Shown here one piece after another: positions 37,407 through 49,100 of a stretch of DNA of 64,000 nt. The position numbers and the translations under genes are program-made. The stretch comes from Arcuatula senhousia (lineage: Eukaryota > Mollusca > Bivalvia > Mytilida > Mytilidae). How positions within the stretch are numbered: position 1 is the stretch's first letter; each line of letters opens with the position of its first letter. Under the pieces are notes generated by a model. It worked only from the letters and a program-made list of their open reading frames with translations. It did no database searches and had not been told where the DNA came from. Location: NCBI GenBank assembly GCA_963971305.1, contig OZ020307.1, positions 11,049,501 to 11,113,500 on the forward strand, given 5' to 3'.

Positions 37407-37854
37407 GGTACCTAGCCATGTAGGGGTAAGTGGTAATGAGAAAGCGGACAAAGCTGCAAAATCGGCTCTGTCTCTCGCTACTACTACACAAGTTCCCATT
37501 TATAAAAACGACATCAAGACGTTTTCTAAACAAATTATTTTAAATGCATGGCAAAAACAGTGGAACGGTAATGATAGCAAAGACTTATATTCTTTAAAAC
37601 CAAAAGTAGACTTTAAAATGCCTATACATAATCTGAAAAGAAAACAGGAAAATGTGCTATATATGCTACGTAATGGCTATATAGGCCTTAATAAACATCT
37701 TATTAAAATTAACGTAGTAAGAAACCCATTGTGTATTTATTGCAAACAGTCAGAAACAGTATATCATTTTCTTTTCGAATGTAAACAGTTCACTGATGTC
37801 AGAAAATCCATGATCACAGAAATGAAAGAGAGAAACGTAGAATTTTCTCTGTAA
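37407..37854 (+). pseudogene. I-type LINE ORF2, end of RNase H and C-terminal zinc knuckle
   Basis: Continues the LINE frame broken at 33,082. G at 37,407 completes the TGG codon, then VPSHVGVSGNEKADKAAK supplies the RNase H histidine and last aspartate. The C-terminal region has a C-x2-C...H-x4-C motif (CIYCKQSETVYHFLFEC) as in many I-clade LINEs. The stop codon is at 37,852-37,854. Confidence 0.8.
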
Positions 37855-39735
37855 AGTATACTGCAAGGCCCAAACTTTATGCCTGTATATAAATATGTCA
37901 TTTCCACTGGAAGACTTCAATATTTTAGCTAAATACTAACAGAAGTTAATCTAAAGCCTTTGTACATTTTACTTATACTTTAAATTAATACTTGTCATAT
38001 TTGGTCTTCTTTTCTATCAAATTAGTTTTGCTGGTATTTATTTTGCTCTGTTTTTAGTTTAAATCCATTTATTTTTTTTTTCTCACAGCTTGAAGAATTG
38101 AACATATATATAGCACATGTATACATCCATGAATATATTATTCACTTGTTACCTCATGACATCATGACCTATTTCTATCCTGTAAACAATCATGTACTTT
38201 AATCACGAATAATTCGTGTTCACGGCTCATTGAGCAACCACAATACTAGTCCAATACTTCTGTGCTACGACCTGTGTACTTTTATACTGATGAACTTAAC
38301 GGGAACGAAAAGCCACTATGCGTGTAATTCTTACAGATTTGTAACTTTTAGGGAAATAATGCTTACCAACTACCTATACATTTGAAGTACCGAAAAGAAA
38401 TATTTATAATACACCATTATTTTCAGCTATGCATTACTGCACCATTTGATTTAAAATTAAGAATTCACTATTCTATCCCTAATGTATGGCTGATAGATGT
38501 TGTGTATATCTTTGGATCGAATCCTCTTACGAAGGAAAAAAAATACTGATATTATTATTTTTTTCTATTTTTATGTAGGTAGGGGTGACCTTTCCAATAT
38601 CACCTACAATGGAAGGGTCACAAATATCAGTATATAAAAATTTTAACTCTGATTTGGAGGGGGAGGCGGTACTTCAAGTATAGGACTTGTACACAAAATA
38701 TGATATATTGTTTTTAATATTACTTAACAATATATGATAACAGTCTGCCGAACCAAGTCATCTTTACAGGAAAAATAACTAACAAACAAACAAACAAACA
38801 AACAAAACAATAACATATTATATTCCATGTATATACTACACAAATAATTCCTTAGATAACTATACTTGTTATATGAACAAAATCAAACTCTTTACACTAG
38901 ATAACTTAGCTACTCAAAACTCACTTTAATATACAGAACATAGCAATAAATATACCAGAAAATAAATTATTTTCTACATATTTTCTTAATTTTGTATATA
39001 CAGTCTTTATGACATATATGCAATGTCTGCACATGGTAAGCAAACTTCTCTTCGAACCCGCTCGACCTTTCGATGGGACGGGAATTTCAGGTTCCTATGG
39101 GTAATTATTTATAAACAAATATATTCCTACCATATACCCAAACTCTCCGAACAAATCTACAAGAATGATCATGTTAGTCTTCAAGTAAGATACAAAATCA
39201 AATAAACTGGTGGGAATATTTCAAAATAAAGGATGTAAATCGAGGGTCGAATGGGAAACGTATCAACATTTTAAGACATAGTTGTCGAATGAATAAACTG
39301 GTCTTAGCACAGAAGCCAATTTTCACCCCATCTTTTCTCTATCGTACATATTTGACCTTTAATTGATACTTGGTATTTTCCTAGATCTAATTTTTCCATT
39401 ACCCAATAAAATCTCTAAACATTTATCATTTACAAATATAGGCATAAGGACTCTTGTCACACTCTTTTATTTTTTTTTTTGGGGGGAGGGGGTATTTATC
39501 ATTATGTTTTTTGTTTGTTTTTTTTTTATTATTATTATTTTTACTATTTACTTTTCTTTTTTGTTTCTTTATTTTTCTAAACTTTTATTTTTTTTCACAC
39601 ACTCCTACTCACCATGAGTTAATTCATATAATTTAGTCGTTAATTTGCAGACATAAAATGCAATAAGTAAAATGGCGCAATTACTCTTGTAGTAAGCCGC
39701 CTTCCAAAACAAAAAGAAGAAGAAGAAGTTTAACC
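37855..39735 (+). repeat. Probable LINE 3' untranslated region, with AT-rich interior
   Basis: No coding region. At 39,690-39,730 a gccgccttccaaaacaaaaa sequence is followed by (gaa)n, which looks like a LINE 3' tail. The distance (~1.9 kb) is long, so part may be unrelated sequence. Simple repeats: (caaa)n at about 38,787-38,810, T/G-rich tract at 39,465-39,560. Confidence 0.4.
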
Positions 39736-40261
39736 ATAGGGATATGTAAAAACAGTAGTAGAAACATTCTAAGGATTACGAATTCTAAGTTTAAAATTGA
39801 GATTGACATCTACTTAAGGAATTTAACTAAAAGTAAGCTATATACTAATTTGCCGATTTTTTGTAGAACGTAATCTAGATTTTTTAGCTACTCTGGTATC
39901 CAAATCTTGTTAGCCAAACCTTTATTTCTCTGAACAAAATGATCAATAATATAAAATTAGAATAGAAGAAACAAAGTCTAAGTTACGTATTTTCTTGCAC
40001 TTAAAATGTCGATAGGAATTTCAGTAACAGCTGGCATGAATGGAGAGTAATCCGATAAATTTTAGAGGAGATTTTTTTTTACCTAAATTATGTAGAAAAT
40101 GTCACTTCAAATGGGATCAACCAATGTCTAGTGCTTCTTACTGTACTTTTGCATTTAGTGAGCCATAAATAGCTAAGTTACGTATGCTTCCTTTTCTGAC
40201 GGTACAAATTTTACCTGAGTGAAAATTCGATTTTTACCACAAACAAAGGACTAGAGTTTGT
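39736..40261. other. AT-rich spacer, no gene seen
   Basis: No supported feature. Confidence 0.35.
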
Positions 40262-40269
40262 GTTTAAAG

Positions 40270-41104
40270 CAGGGTTGGCAAAGTATTGACCGCCCGGGTT
40301 TTCCCACCCGGGAAAACCCGGGTTTTCCCGGGCTGGGCAATACCCTTAAAATCATCAAAGTGGGCAATACTGGGTAATAAGAATTTATTCATGAAAAAAA
40401 TCCTATTTAATAGTATTATATGCTTCAAAATTTTTCCTCATCTACAAAATTCATAAATTATTTGTATTTGACATTACTTTTCATGCATTACTTCAATAAT
40501 TTGTATATTTGCACTACTTTTTTGCTATAATTTTTTTCACTGTCAATACAATTTTGACAATCATGACAATACATGTTGTTTAATCTATGCTAATTATTTA
40601 TTAAACCCCAGGCTATAAAACAAAACAGAATTGTGAAACCATATACATGAAAAGATTAAATAAGGATTAGTAATCAAAACATCATAATATTGTCTAGGTA
40701 GGGCTTGTGTATTTATAAGAATGAGACATACATGTATTAAAAAAACATTGAACTTGTATAAGGCCATATCAGGTTATTTATAGATCATTTTCAATTTGCA
40801 TTTCTATACATGGAAAATTTATCACATATACTACATGTACATGACTATCTTTTTAATAAAATTTTAATCTTTCACTCTTTAAATCTGTTTTTAATAGTGT
40901 TTTCGTTTAGATTTTACTAAAAAGTGTACATACACATCTTAATACTGATTGTTATGTAGGTATTTGATGATATTTTAATAAGAAAAAACTTATTACCCAG
41001 TAATGCCCAGTATTGCCCAATAAAACCCAGTAGAACCCGGGTTTTCCCAGTATTTCCCGCTGGGCTGGGAAATACTCTTAAAACCCGGGTTTTTGCCAAC
41101 CCTG
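40270..41104. mobile_element. hAT-type non-autonomous transposon, 835 bp
   Basis: It starts CAGGGTTGGCAAA and ends with the inverted TTTGCCAACCCTG. A perfect 8 bp target duplication GTTTAAAG lies at 40,262-40,269 and 41,105-41,112. Eight-base duplications with CAGG-type ends are the hallmark of the hAT superfamily. The ends carry repeated CCCGGGTTTTCCC and GGGCAATAC motifs in both orientations, likely binding sites or foldback. There is no transposase. Confidence 0.9.
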
Positions 41105-41110
41105 GTTTAA

Positions 41111-41780
41111 AGGCATATTGTCTACGGCAAACTCATTTTTTTTACCCCTCAATTTTTTGGTGTCAATTAGACCGAAATGCAATAAAATGAATATTGAAAA
41201 ACAAATTTGCTACAAATTTTGCCTCAAAAGTAGTTTATTTTGATCAAAATAGCTCGACAATATTGATTGATATTTTATTTACCTGCACTACGTCACATTG
41301 ACACAGATTTAGACTGAGTAGTTTTAACACGGACACTAAGCGGAATCTCGAGTCTTGTCCCCGAATACATTGATATGTTGAAAAAATACCGATATTTTTC
41401 GTGTTTACCTGTTAAAAAACATTCAAAAATTAATACAGGCAATAATTGTCAGTTTTATTCATTAAGTAGCTCTAATATTCGGTTGCCGTTCAAATTTTCT
41501 TCCGAGCTAAAACTTCGAGAAACAGATTATGCACCACGTGCAAGAACTATTGAAGTTTTCAATCAAAGAAAGTATAGTGCGCATGCTTACAGCTCATCTA
41601 CATCTCATGAATATGAATTTTTGTAAAGCTTTACAAATATTATTTATTTTTCAATTTTTGAAGTAATAAAGAACCCTAGTGGTATTTTGAAAGTTTGTAT
41701 CTTTCTAAATAAACAAAACGAATAGTCTGACGACAGATTTTTGGTTTTACAAAAAATATTTTTTCGTAGACAATATGCCT
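41111..41780. mobile_element. TTAA-flanked MITE, 670 bp
   Basis: A perfect 16 bp inverted repeat AGGCATATTGTCTACG at 41,111-41,126 and 41,765-41,780 is flanked by TTAA (41,107-41,110; 41,781-41,784). The hAT element to its left inserted across this end, so the true left TTAA was duplicated with the hAT target. An 83-codon frame at 41,375-41,626 (+) has no recognised domain. Confidence 0.85.
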
Positions 41781-41784
41781 TTAA

Positions 41785-43539
41785 TTTTTTTGTGTTTCTT
41801 GTATATATTATCTAATATAAGCTTGTATTTCACTTAAAAATGCCTTAAATCACTTTTAAACATTAATATTTAATTGGCAATAGACACAAAAAGAGTTGAA
41901 ATTGTTTTGTTGTTTAATGTGTTTATTATCAGATTTGGTTTTTTTCTTTATGGTGTTTTGTGTAACCTGCTTTTATCGTGACCCTCCTGAACTTCGGACA
42001 TTTGAATGCACCATTGGTATTAATTGCATATTTTCAAATAGACTATAGATAACAACTTTCGAATGACTCTTTTTTTAAACAAGTCTTTTAAGTACTTTAA
42101 GCTGAATGTCGCACATGTTTCAGATGACCATTTAAGTTACATATCTGTGTCAAGTCGATCGTTACAAAAATGAAAAGGTTGTAAACTATGAAATAAACGT
42201 TTTGATACAGTGCTTTATTAATCCTGTCATGCTTAAGTATATATAATTGTTACTAAGTAAAGCTGATCTACTTAAATAAAAAATGGCGGTTTGTATGTCA
42301 AGCAAATTACACTTCAGACGATTGGCCAGACTTCCTTATAATAACAATTATCTTTTAAAAAATCCTGGTGATTTATCTTCTGCTTGTATGATTTCCTTAT
42401 TATCGTTCTGACTTTTTGTAATGATAAGAAATTTATTCTTCCAAAGAGTTAATTGACCATTAACGACTCGATTTGTGAAAAGTATTAACAAAGGAAACGT
42501 AGTCTTATGTATTCCACAAACACAAGATTTTTGCACTTTTCCTAGACTGAAATTATTGTCACACTAATGAATTGTAATGTTCGTTGCGTTGACCTAATTG
42601 GCGGAATATATTTGATTGCATTTGATGAGGAAACATATCACTACTATCAATATTTTTTCTGTGTTTTCTACCAGGTAGACGTATATGAAGGAGTTTTTTA
42701 TCTGAGCAATAGGGCTGACGCATATAAGAACGAGTATAACAAATATCTCTGAACATAAGACTGCTATCTTTAGTAGTTGAAAAAAATGTTGTTTTATGGT
42801 GATTATTGAATTCGTGCACTAGTATTAAAAATGTTGGGAGGAATCATGACAATGTTTGTAATATCATTGAAATCGATCGAAATACTTTTTTAGGTTCAAA
42901 AAGCCTTGGGTTGTTAACAACAAATGCTTCACCGAGATTTCTTGTTTGGGGAAAGCGTTATTCCGTACGTTTCATGACATAAACATGTACATATTATATG
43001 AGACAAAATATTTTCAAAGAATGGTGAGACACATGAACAGTAGATTGAAAGAGTAGGTAATAACAGAATAAATTGAAAAACCAGACGCCATAATCTTTAT
43101 CATGAAATAAATTTCATAGATGCAAACTACGACAACACAAAGAAGTCAACGTCTAACTTGATCGATAATTAATTAATTAATTAATTAATTAATAACAGTT
43201 ACAACAAAGTTCCAGACAATAAATTTTGCTACGGCTATTGTCATTTATAGGAATTGTAATAACTGAAAATATTTTATATACAAATTCATAAGATGACAAT
43301 AGAATTGAAAAAAAGACAAGAAGAGGGATCTTTTTCATGTTATGAAATGTCACACTTGTGAAGCAGGGTCTTACATGCATTCGACATATGTGAAACAAGT
43401 ATCCTTTATAATGAGACGCTAATAACTTTCTCAGTAGCACGGTCGAAACAAATAACATCACGAAAGTACAGACCACACAAAAACCCAACTGAATGGCAAT
43501 CAACATTTGCAAACTCACGTAACGAGAATTAACAGAGTA
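41785..43539. other. AT-rich intergenic sequence with dispersed repeat
   Basis: The part 42,200-42,600 is the partner of the repeat at 27,300-27,620. A (ttaa)n microsatellite lies at 43,166-43,192. The 109-codon frame at 43,189-43,518 (-) has hydrophobic stretches but nothing I can assign. Confidence 0.4.
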
Positions 43540-43740
43540 AGCGGTATCACACCTGTCGCGTTGTTAATGGTTAATTCTGCGTGTCTTATCCGGTAAAGGA
43601 GGACACTACAAAGCCCCATGACAAATGAACATCTGCATTATTCGAGAAATAGAATCCCCATTTGTGTCCATGAGTAACGAGGAAGTGTGAGCTACTGCTA
43701 ACTAATTAACCACTGCTTCTCCCTCCTATAAAATGTCGGT
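43540..43740 (-). repeat. Penelope-like 3' tail fragment
   Basis: Contains the complement of the tail also seen at 24.5 and 45.2 kb (cacacctgtcgcgttgt, tccggtaaaggaggac, acatctgcat). There is no coding part. Confidence 0.5.
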
Positions 43741-44935
43741 AAACAGGAAGCGGATATCTGTCAGACTTAACTTTTGAACTATTAATATAAGACATCATAC
43801 TGAATAGAAGAATGAGATGTGATATAAGTATATACGCAACACAACTTAAATAAAAAAAGTAATTTGAAAAAAAATCAGAAATGGAATACAGCCAGTAGCC
43901 TTCATTATGGCCATTGCATGGTTGCTGCTCGTTGTTTGGTATTGACCATTTAAAATATATTGCAAATGGTTCAAAACCAATTCTAAAATGTCAAATAAAA
44001 CCCGTTTTTTTACAAATAATGATTCACAGAAAGTTGATGTTGAAAATGACTTAATCGGTTAACAGGAATTAATACCCAAGAGACCCTTTTTGGTTTTTGC
44101 GGTTAAAGACCTCATATACTGAAGCCATATATCAAATATCAAGTCCTCGTGATATGAAGATGCTGAGATTACCGCTACAAAAGCTATGCTGTGGACAGGC
44201 ACACGAACAGAAAGAGCTGATCGGGAGTATAAAAAGCCTTTACAAAATGCAGAGCTTTGGATAAGACATGATGTATAGTGTTAAAAGTAAAAGATTTAAT
44301 TTCCCTGAGTATTTTACTATTTTATAGCCATTTATAAAATATTTCATTTTGTTTTTAACCACAATGACCTCTTTCAATCAATACTCTTTTCTATTTTTTA
44401 ACTTTTATTTAGTCCACCTTTGGTATTTCACTAAACCACAATAACACAAAAGGCAAAATTATTTGTTGTAATTTCCTTATGATTAATTGATTGTTGAGGA
44501 CATTTGACAACAAAGAGATTCGGATATGATTCGTAGGTCTAGTAGAGAATAAATACCAAGCAGCTGGAACTAGAGCAAATAGTCAAATTTTCAGCGAAAT
44601 GACTCGATCACCGAGACAACTAGAATTATATATTTACTTGCAAAGAAGCCAGCAAATCACATATAATATATAGCTATGGTAGCAGCAGGGTTTAAAAGCC
44701 TGGTTTAAAATTTTAAGACTGGTAACATATTTTCGCAAAAATATCAATGTCCCTCTTATTCTGGTCAGTTTTCAGGATATTTAAGAAATGGGAATAGCTT
44801 TATTTATCTTGTATTTTATTTCGAAATGTATTGCTTTTGTATTTGATAGTTTAAGCATATTTATTGATAGGTAGTTGACATGTGCATTGCTTTCACGGTT
44901 ATCAAGTTGCTCCTCGGTTGCTGTTTTCACTCGAG
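43741..44935. other. AT-rich spacer, no gene seen
   Basis: No supported coding region, RNA gene or terminal repeat was found. Confidence 0.35.
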
Positions 44936-44989
44936 AAATTTTACGGAAGACATCATGCGCTCATAAAAAATTGGATTTAAATCTCTAAG

Positions 44990-45600
44990 AAGCAGAGGTA
45001 CCAATTAGGGTATCCAAATGTCAAAAGTCCGAAAGGGCAGAGACTAAACCAATAAACACCAACAATAACGGGACAAAAACAGACAACATGCAAAACATGG
45101 AAACACAAAATACTGATTATCAATCAACAACGCGAACTCCAGGCGAAACAAGAGTGAACTCAGGTGCCCCGGAAGAGTAAGCAGTTCCTGCTTGCTATAG
45201 CACACCCGTCGCGTTGCCAATAGTCCATTCAGCGTGTCAAATCCGGTAAAGGAAGACAAAACAAAACCCTATGACACACCAACATCTGCACTCATCTGAG
45301 AGATCGAAATCCCATATTTGTCTCCAAGTGCATGATGTCTTCCGAAAAAAAATTCTTGAGTGAAGACAGCAACCGAGGAGCAACATAACCCTGTGTGAGC
45401 AATTTTTGCATCAGACGTGTCGCTCTGCTAAGGAAATCGATATAAGTCCCGTATGCTCTGGAGTAACGAACCAATTAAGATACGAAGACTCCATAAGCTG
45501 GAGCGGACGGAATGTTGCTTCACAAGAAGGGAAAATTGACGATTAGAAAGTTGAAGTAATCACGTTTGTCATAGAGAGTGCAAATGTTTGTTTGTCATAG
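44990..45600 (-). pseudogene. Penelope-like reverse transcriptase C-terminus and tail
   Basis: On the minus strand, 45,590-45,475 reads a decayed piece equivalent to YDKRDDFNF...NFPFL. A 60-codon frame (45,474-45,292) follows that begins VRYSRAYGTYIDFL and ends with a KNFFSEDIMH thumb segment. The 3' untranslated tail runs to about 44,990. It is 5'-truncated, with several stops. Confidence 0.65.
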
Positions 45601-45860
45601 ACTTTTGTTTTGTCTTCCTTTACCGGATTTGACACACCGGTTGGCAGCGCAAAGGGTGTGCTATAACAAACAGGAACTGCATACATGTACTCTTTCAGAG
45701 CACAATTAAATAGTTAACTATCGTGACGACTGGAGTATTCAGTTGTTTTTTTGTGTTTTATGTTGTCTAGTTTTTCTCCTTGAGTTCTCGTTGGTGTTTA
45801 CTTGTTTGGTCTCTGACCTTTCGGTTTTTTGACATTCGGATGTCCCATGTATAAGTATTA
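45601..45860 (+). repeat. Inverted Penelope-like 3' tail
   Basis: Plus-strand copy of the same tail (tttaccggatttgacacacc, gtgtgctataacaaacagga), abutting the minus-strand copy, so two truncated elements lie 5' to 5'. It ends with tttgacattcggatgtccc. Confidence 0.55.
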
Positions 45861-46077
45861 GAATTAGAGCATATACTACATACTAGTGAAGCTTTTTGCA
45901 TTAAAACACTACAAGTATACTCTTTGATTCAATAAAGAAGAAATTCTTCAAAATAGAAAATACAGAGCTATTCCTTCTGAAATCACGCCCATAAAAAGAA
46001 TGCATTAGATTCCGATCAATCGGATTTCTAGATTGACTGTGATTACAGATAATGAGGGCATACAAATGATCTGCTAG

Positions 46078-46139
46078 GATATAAATACTCTATTCTACAG
46101 CAATAATATCAGACATCGATTAGCAGCTCTCTTTATAAG
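46078..46139 (+). promoter_or_regulatory. Possible TATA promoter and non-coding first exon of the Ras-family gene
   Basis: GATATAAATACTC at about 46,079 is a good TATA box. About 60 bp downstream a strong splice donor occurs (TATAAG then GTAAGTTC, GT at 46,140-46,141). The next strong acceptor with a coding exon on this strand is at 50,753, just before the Ras-family start codon. A short untranslated first exon at roughly 46,110-46,139 is therefore plausible. The link is inferred from motifs alone. Confidence 0.4.
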
Positions 46140-49100
46140 GTAAGTTCTTTATTTGCTTAGCATTAACTTTACATCATTAAGTTGTTATTTCCACATGCAA
46201 TAGAATGAAAATTGTCAAAGCTTGTTTAAAATTTGTGTATGATTTTAGAATGTTACTAACTGTCTGAAAATACAGATTACGCAAGGACAATTTGTATATT
46301 TTAAATTAGAAAGGTTCAAATTTTTCCTATCAAAATTAAGACGAAAATACAACATTTTCCAGAGCCAACTTCTACATATCATTATTGTCGGTGAAATGTT
46401 GTAGTGATTTTGTTTATCATTATATTTTTTAAATAATTTATTTGTAAGAATACATTAGAACATCTGGTCGAAATGGACCCATTTTTATGTAATTAAAACT
46501 ATATATATATATAAGATATCTTAATGAAAATAAAAAAGGTTAATCTCATTGACGGTTTTTCGTTTATATAATCCACTTCCTGTGTAACATTTTTATTTTG
46601 AAAACAGGTGTAAATCTTATCTATTAGTTATTCTATTCACAAGGTTGCGCAGAGCTTTAGTTTATCGGAACAAGGTATCGAGCGCATTACTTTTTTTCAT
46701 CCCTTTTTCTAACGTTAAGTACAATTGTTTTTTTTCAATTCAATCAATATTATCTAAAATTGAAACCAGAAGTTTTTTTTGCAAAGTAAAAACAAAAGGT
46801 GGATATTTCCGCATTGTTAAAATTTAGGATCTTCTAGTTAGTTTCGTTTATAATCAATTTTTGCGTAGGTCATGTTCGCAATTTAATCAACTTTGCAAAA
46901 ATTGTCTTTTTTACATTACCCTGAAACACCATCTTGTAACATACTTAACTAACTTCTATTCGGACCTTTAACAGTGGACTGTAACGGTTTCTCATCGCAA
47001 CTCATCCTTTTCTATTTAATGCATGTACTTTTCTTGCTTGCCATGACTGATTTAATAAAGAAGGCTTTCTTAATGTGTACAAAAATTACAAGAAAATTTG
47101 AAAAAAGGGATATATATCATCACTCCAATGAAAACGCGAATCGAGCCAGGTAATTTTTACTAACACTTTGTATAGGCGAATGGAGTCTAACGATTTTTAC
47201 TAACATGTTTAGGATTTTTCATAACCCTAATTTTATGTCGTATGGAAAGCCGTAGTGGATCTCCGCATTAACTATTTATTTACAATTGGTGTCAATGTGG
47301 AAAAGTTTAAGTTCCATGAGTTCGACAATTCAATAATTTGACGAACGTACAATTTATATTCGAACGAGCGCAGCCTTAATGATTTTTAAGAAGAGTTATT
47401 TCATTCGATTTACTTTGATAAGTATAAAGTTAATGCAGCTGATTATAAGAGAAATCTTTTGTGGAGTTTAGTAAAAAATACCTGGATCGATTCGCGTGTT
47501 CCTAGGAGTAATCATTATATCGTTGTAGATCAATTCGGGTTTATAGGGTTAAGGACAGATATTTTTCGAAAGAGGTTTAACATTATCGGCATTAAGTTTC
47601 TCTCCTGCAAACAATGGCTCAAATATCAGAAAACTACAAAACAATAAAATCAAAATAACGTTCATGAATAATATATTTACTTTTAATGAATACGAATTTA
47701 GTTTTAAATGAAACATAATTTAGATTATTTCAATGTTGGTTTCGTTTACAATGTATGGAAGGTGCGCTGTGTAAAAACGATTGAGAAGTACATACGTCAT
47801 AGTTGACTTGTGCAACCTAGAAAACCGTCTGCATATTTTTTGGCTTTTTCCATAAAAAAGACTTGTACGCAGTCATTCCTTTGAATTTAATTGGCACCTT
47901 TTTTTACTATACTTTACATTGTCCTATGAAATGACATTCGTTTTTAACTAAAATCAATGGCCGTCAAGGAAGAATAAAAAAGTCGAACATTTTGTTCATT
48001 TTTTGAAATAAAGTAGCCGCTGCATGAAAATGGGCCAACAAACAAAATAAAACATGTAAATATTGTATACTTTAAACGATTTCCTCAATAAACATATAAT
48101 AAAATAGATGAAATAAAGGTATTAAGCAATGCTACAAATCTATCTTTCAAAGCAAGTAAAATATTTCATGTTATAGTTGTGAAGTACAACTTTTTTGAGA
48201 GTGCACTAGTTGAATAGTACAAAAGCACATGTTGAATAGTACATAAGCTAAAGTTTATCAGTGCAACAGTGTACTATGTTTATACACATTTGAACACGAA
48301 AAATACTAAATTTAAATAAAAATCGGCAATCACATTAAACAAGAAATTTACTTAAGGATGTATTCTTTAAAAGGGTCATATCCATACTCAATATTTCCCG
48401 ACCCGACAATACAGAGCGCTGCGAGAACTTTGCATACAACGCGATTGAAAACAGATATTTTGCGAGAGCGCCTCTGATAAGTTATGAATAAAGGAAACGC
48501 GTGTCAGGCGTAGCAAGGTCACTTACCTTGTTTTCCCAGTATCTGGTTTCAAAGTGTGCCTAATTTATACAAGAACGGTCAAAATATTTGCATAAAATAT
48601 GTTCTCAAGAAAAATTCTATCAATATGACATTTTTTCAACATGTTCTGAAATAAAACTATAAAAAGTGGGTCACTTGTTTAAAATTTTGCCAACATTATA
48701 ATCCTTTGAAATTTTTGCCAGTTTTTGTATGAATTATTTGAAAAATTAAAAAAAATGCATTTACATGTATATACGTTTGATTGAAGAGTTTGATAATCCT
48801 AAACTTTTAATATAAAAAAAAATGTTTAGCCTTAATTTTATTCATATTTAATGACATTTGCACATATTGTTGCACTTTTTGCTTTTCGCGGTCACATGAC
48901 CAGTGTCAGGCTCCATCTTAAAATATATGAATTCGAAATTTTGTTGAAAATGACAACGATTTTAGATATAAAAAAAGATAAAGAAAGAATGTGTCCATGG
49001 AACGCGGATGCCCCCGTTGGTCCCAAATAAAAAGTTGAAAGTCCTACAGATCTGAGAGTCGCTTATGGCTTAGGATGCATTGTTTGTCATACTGAACCCT

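Noticed and set aside
43189..43518. 109-codon minus-strand frame with hydrophobic stretches
   Set aside because: AT-rich sequence readily gives hydrophobic frames; no conserved motif or splice context supports it.
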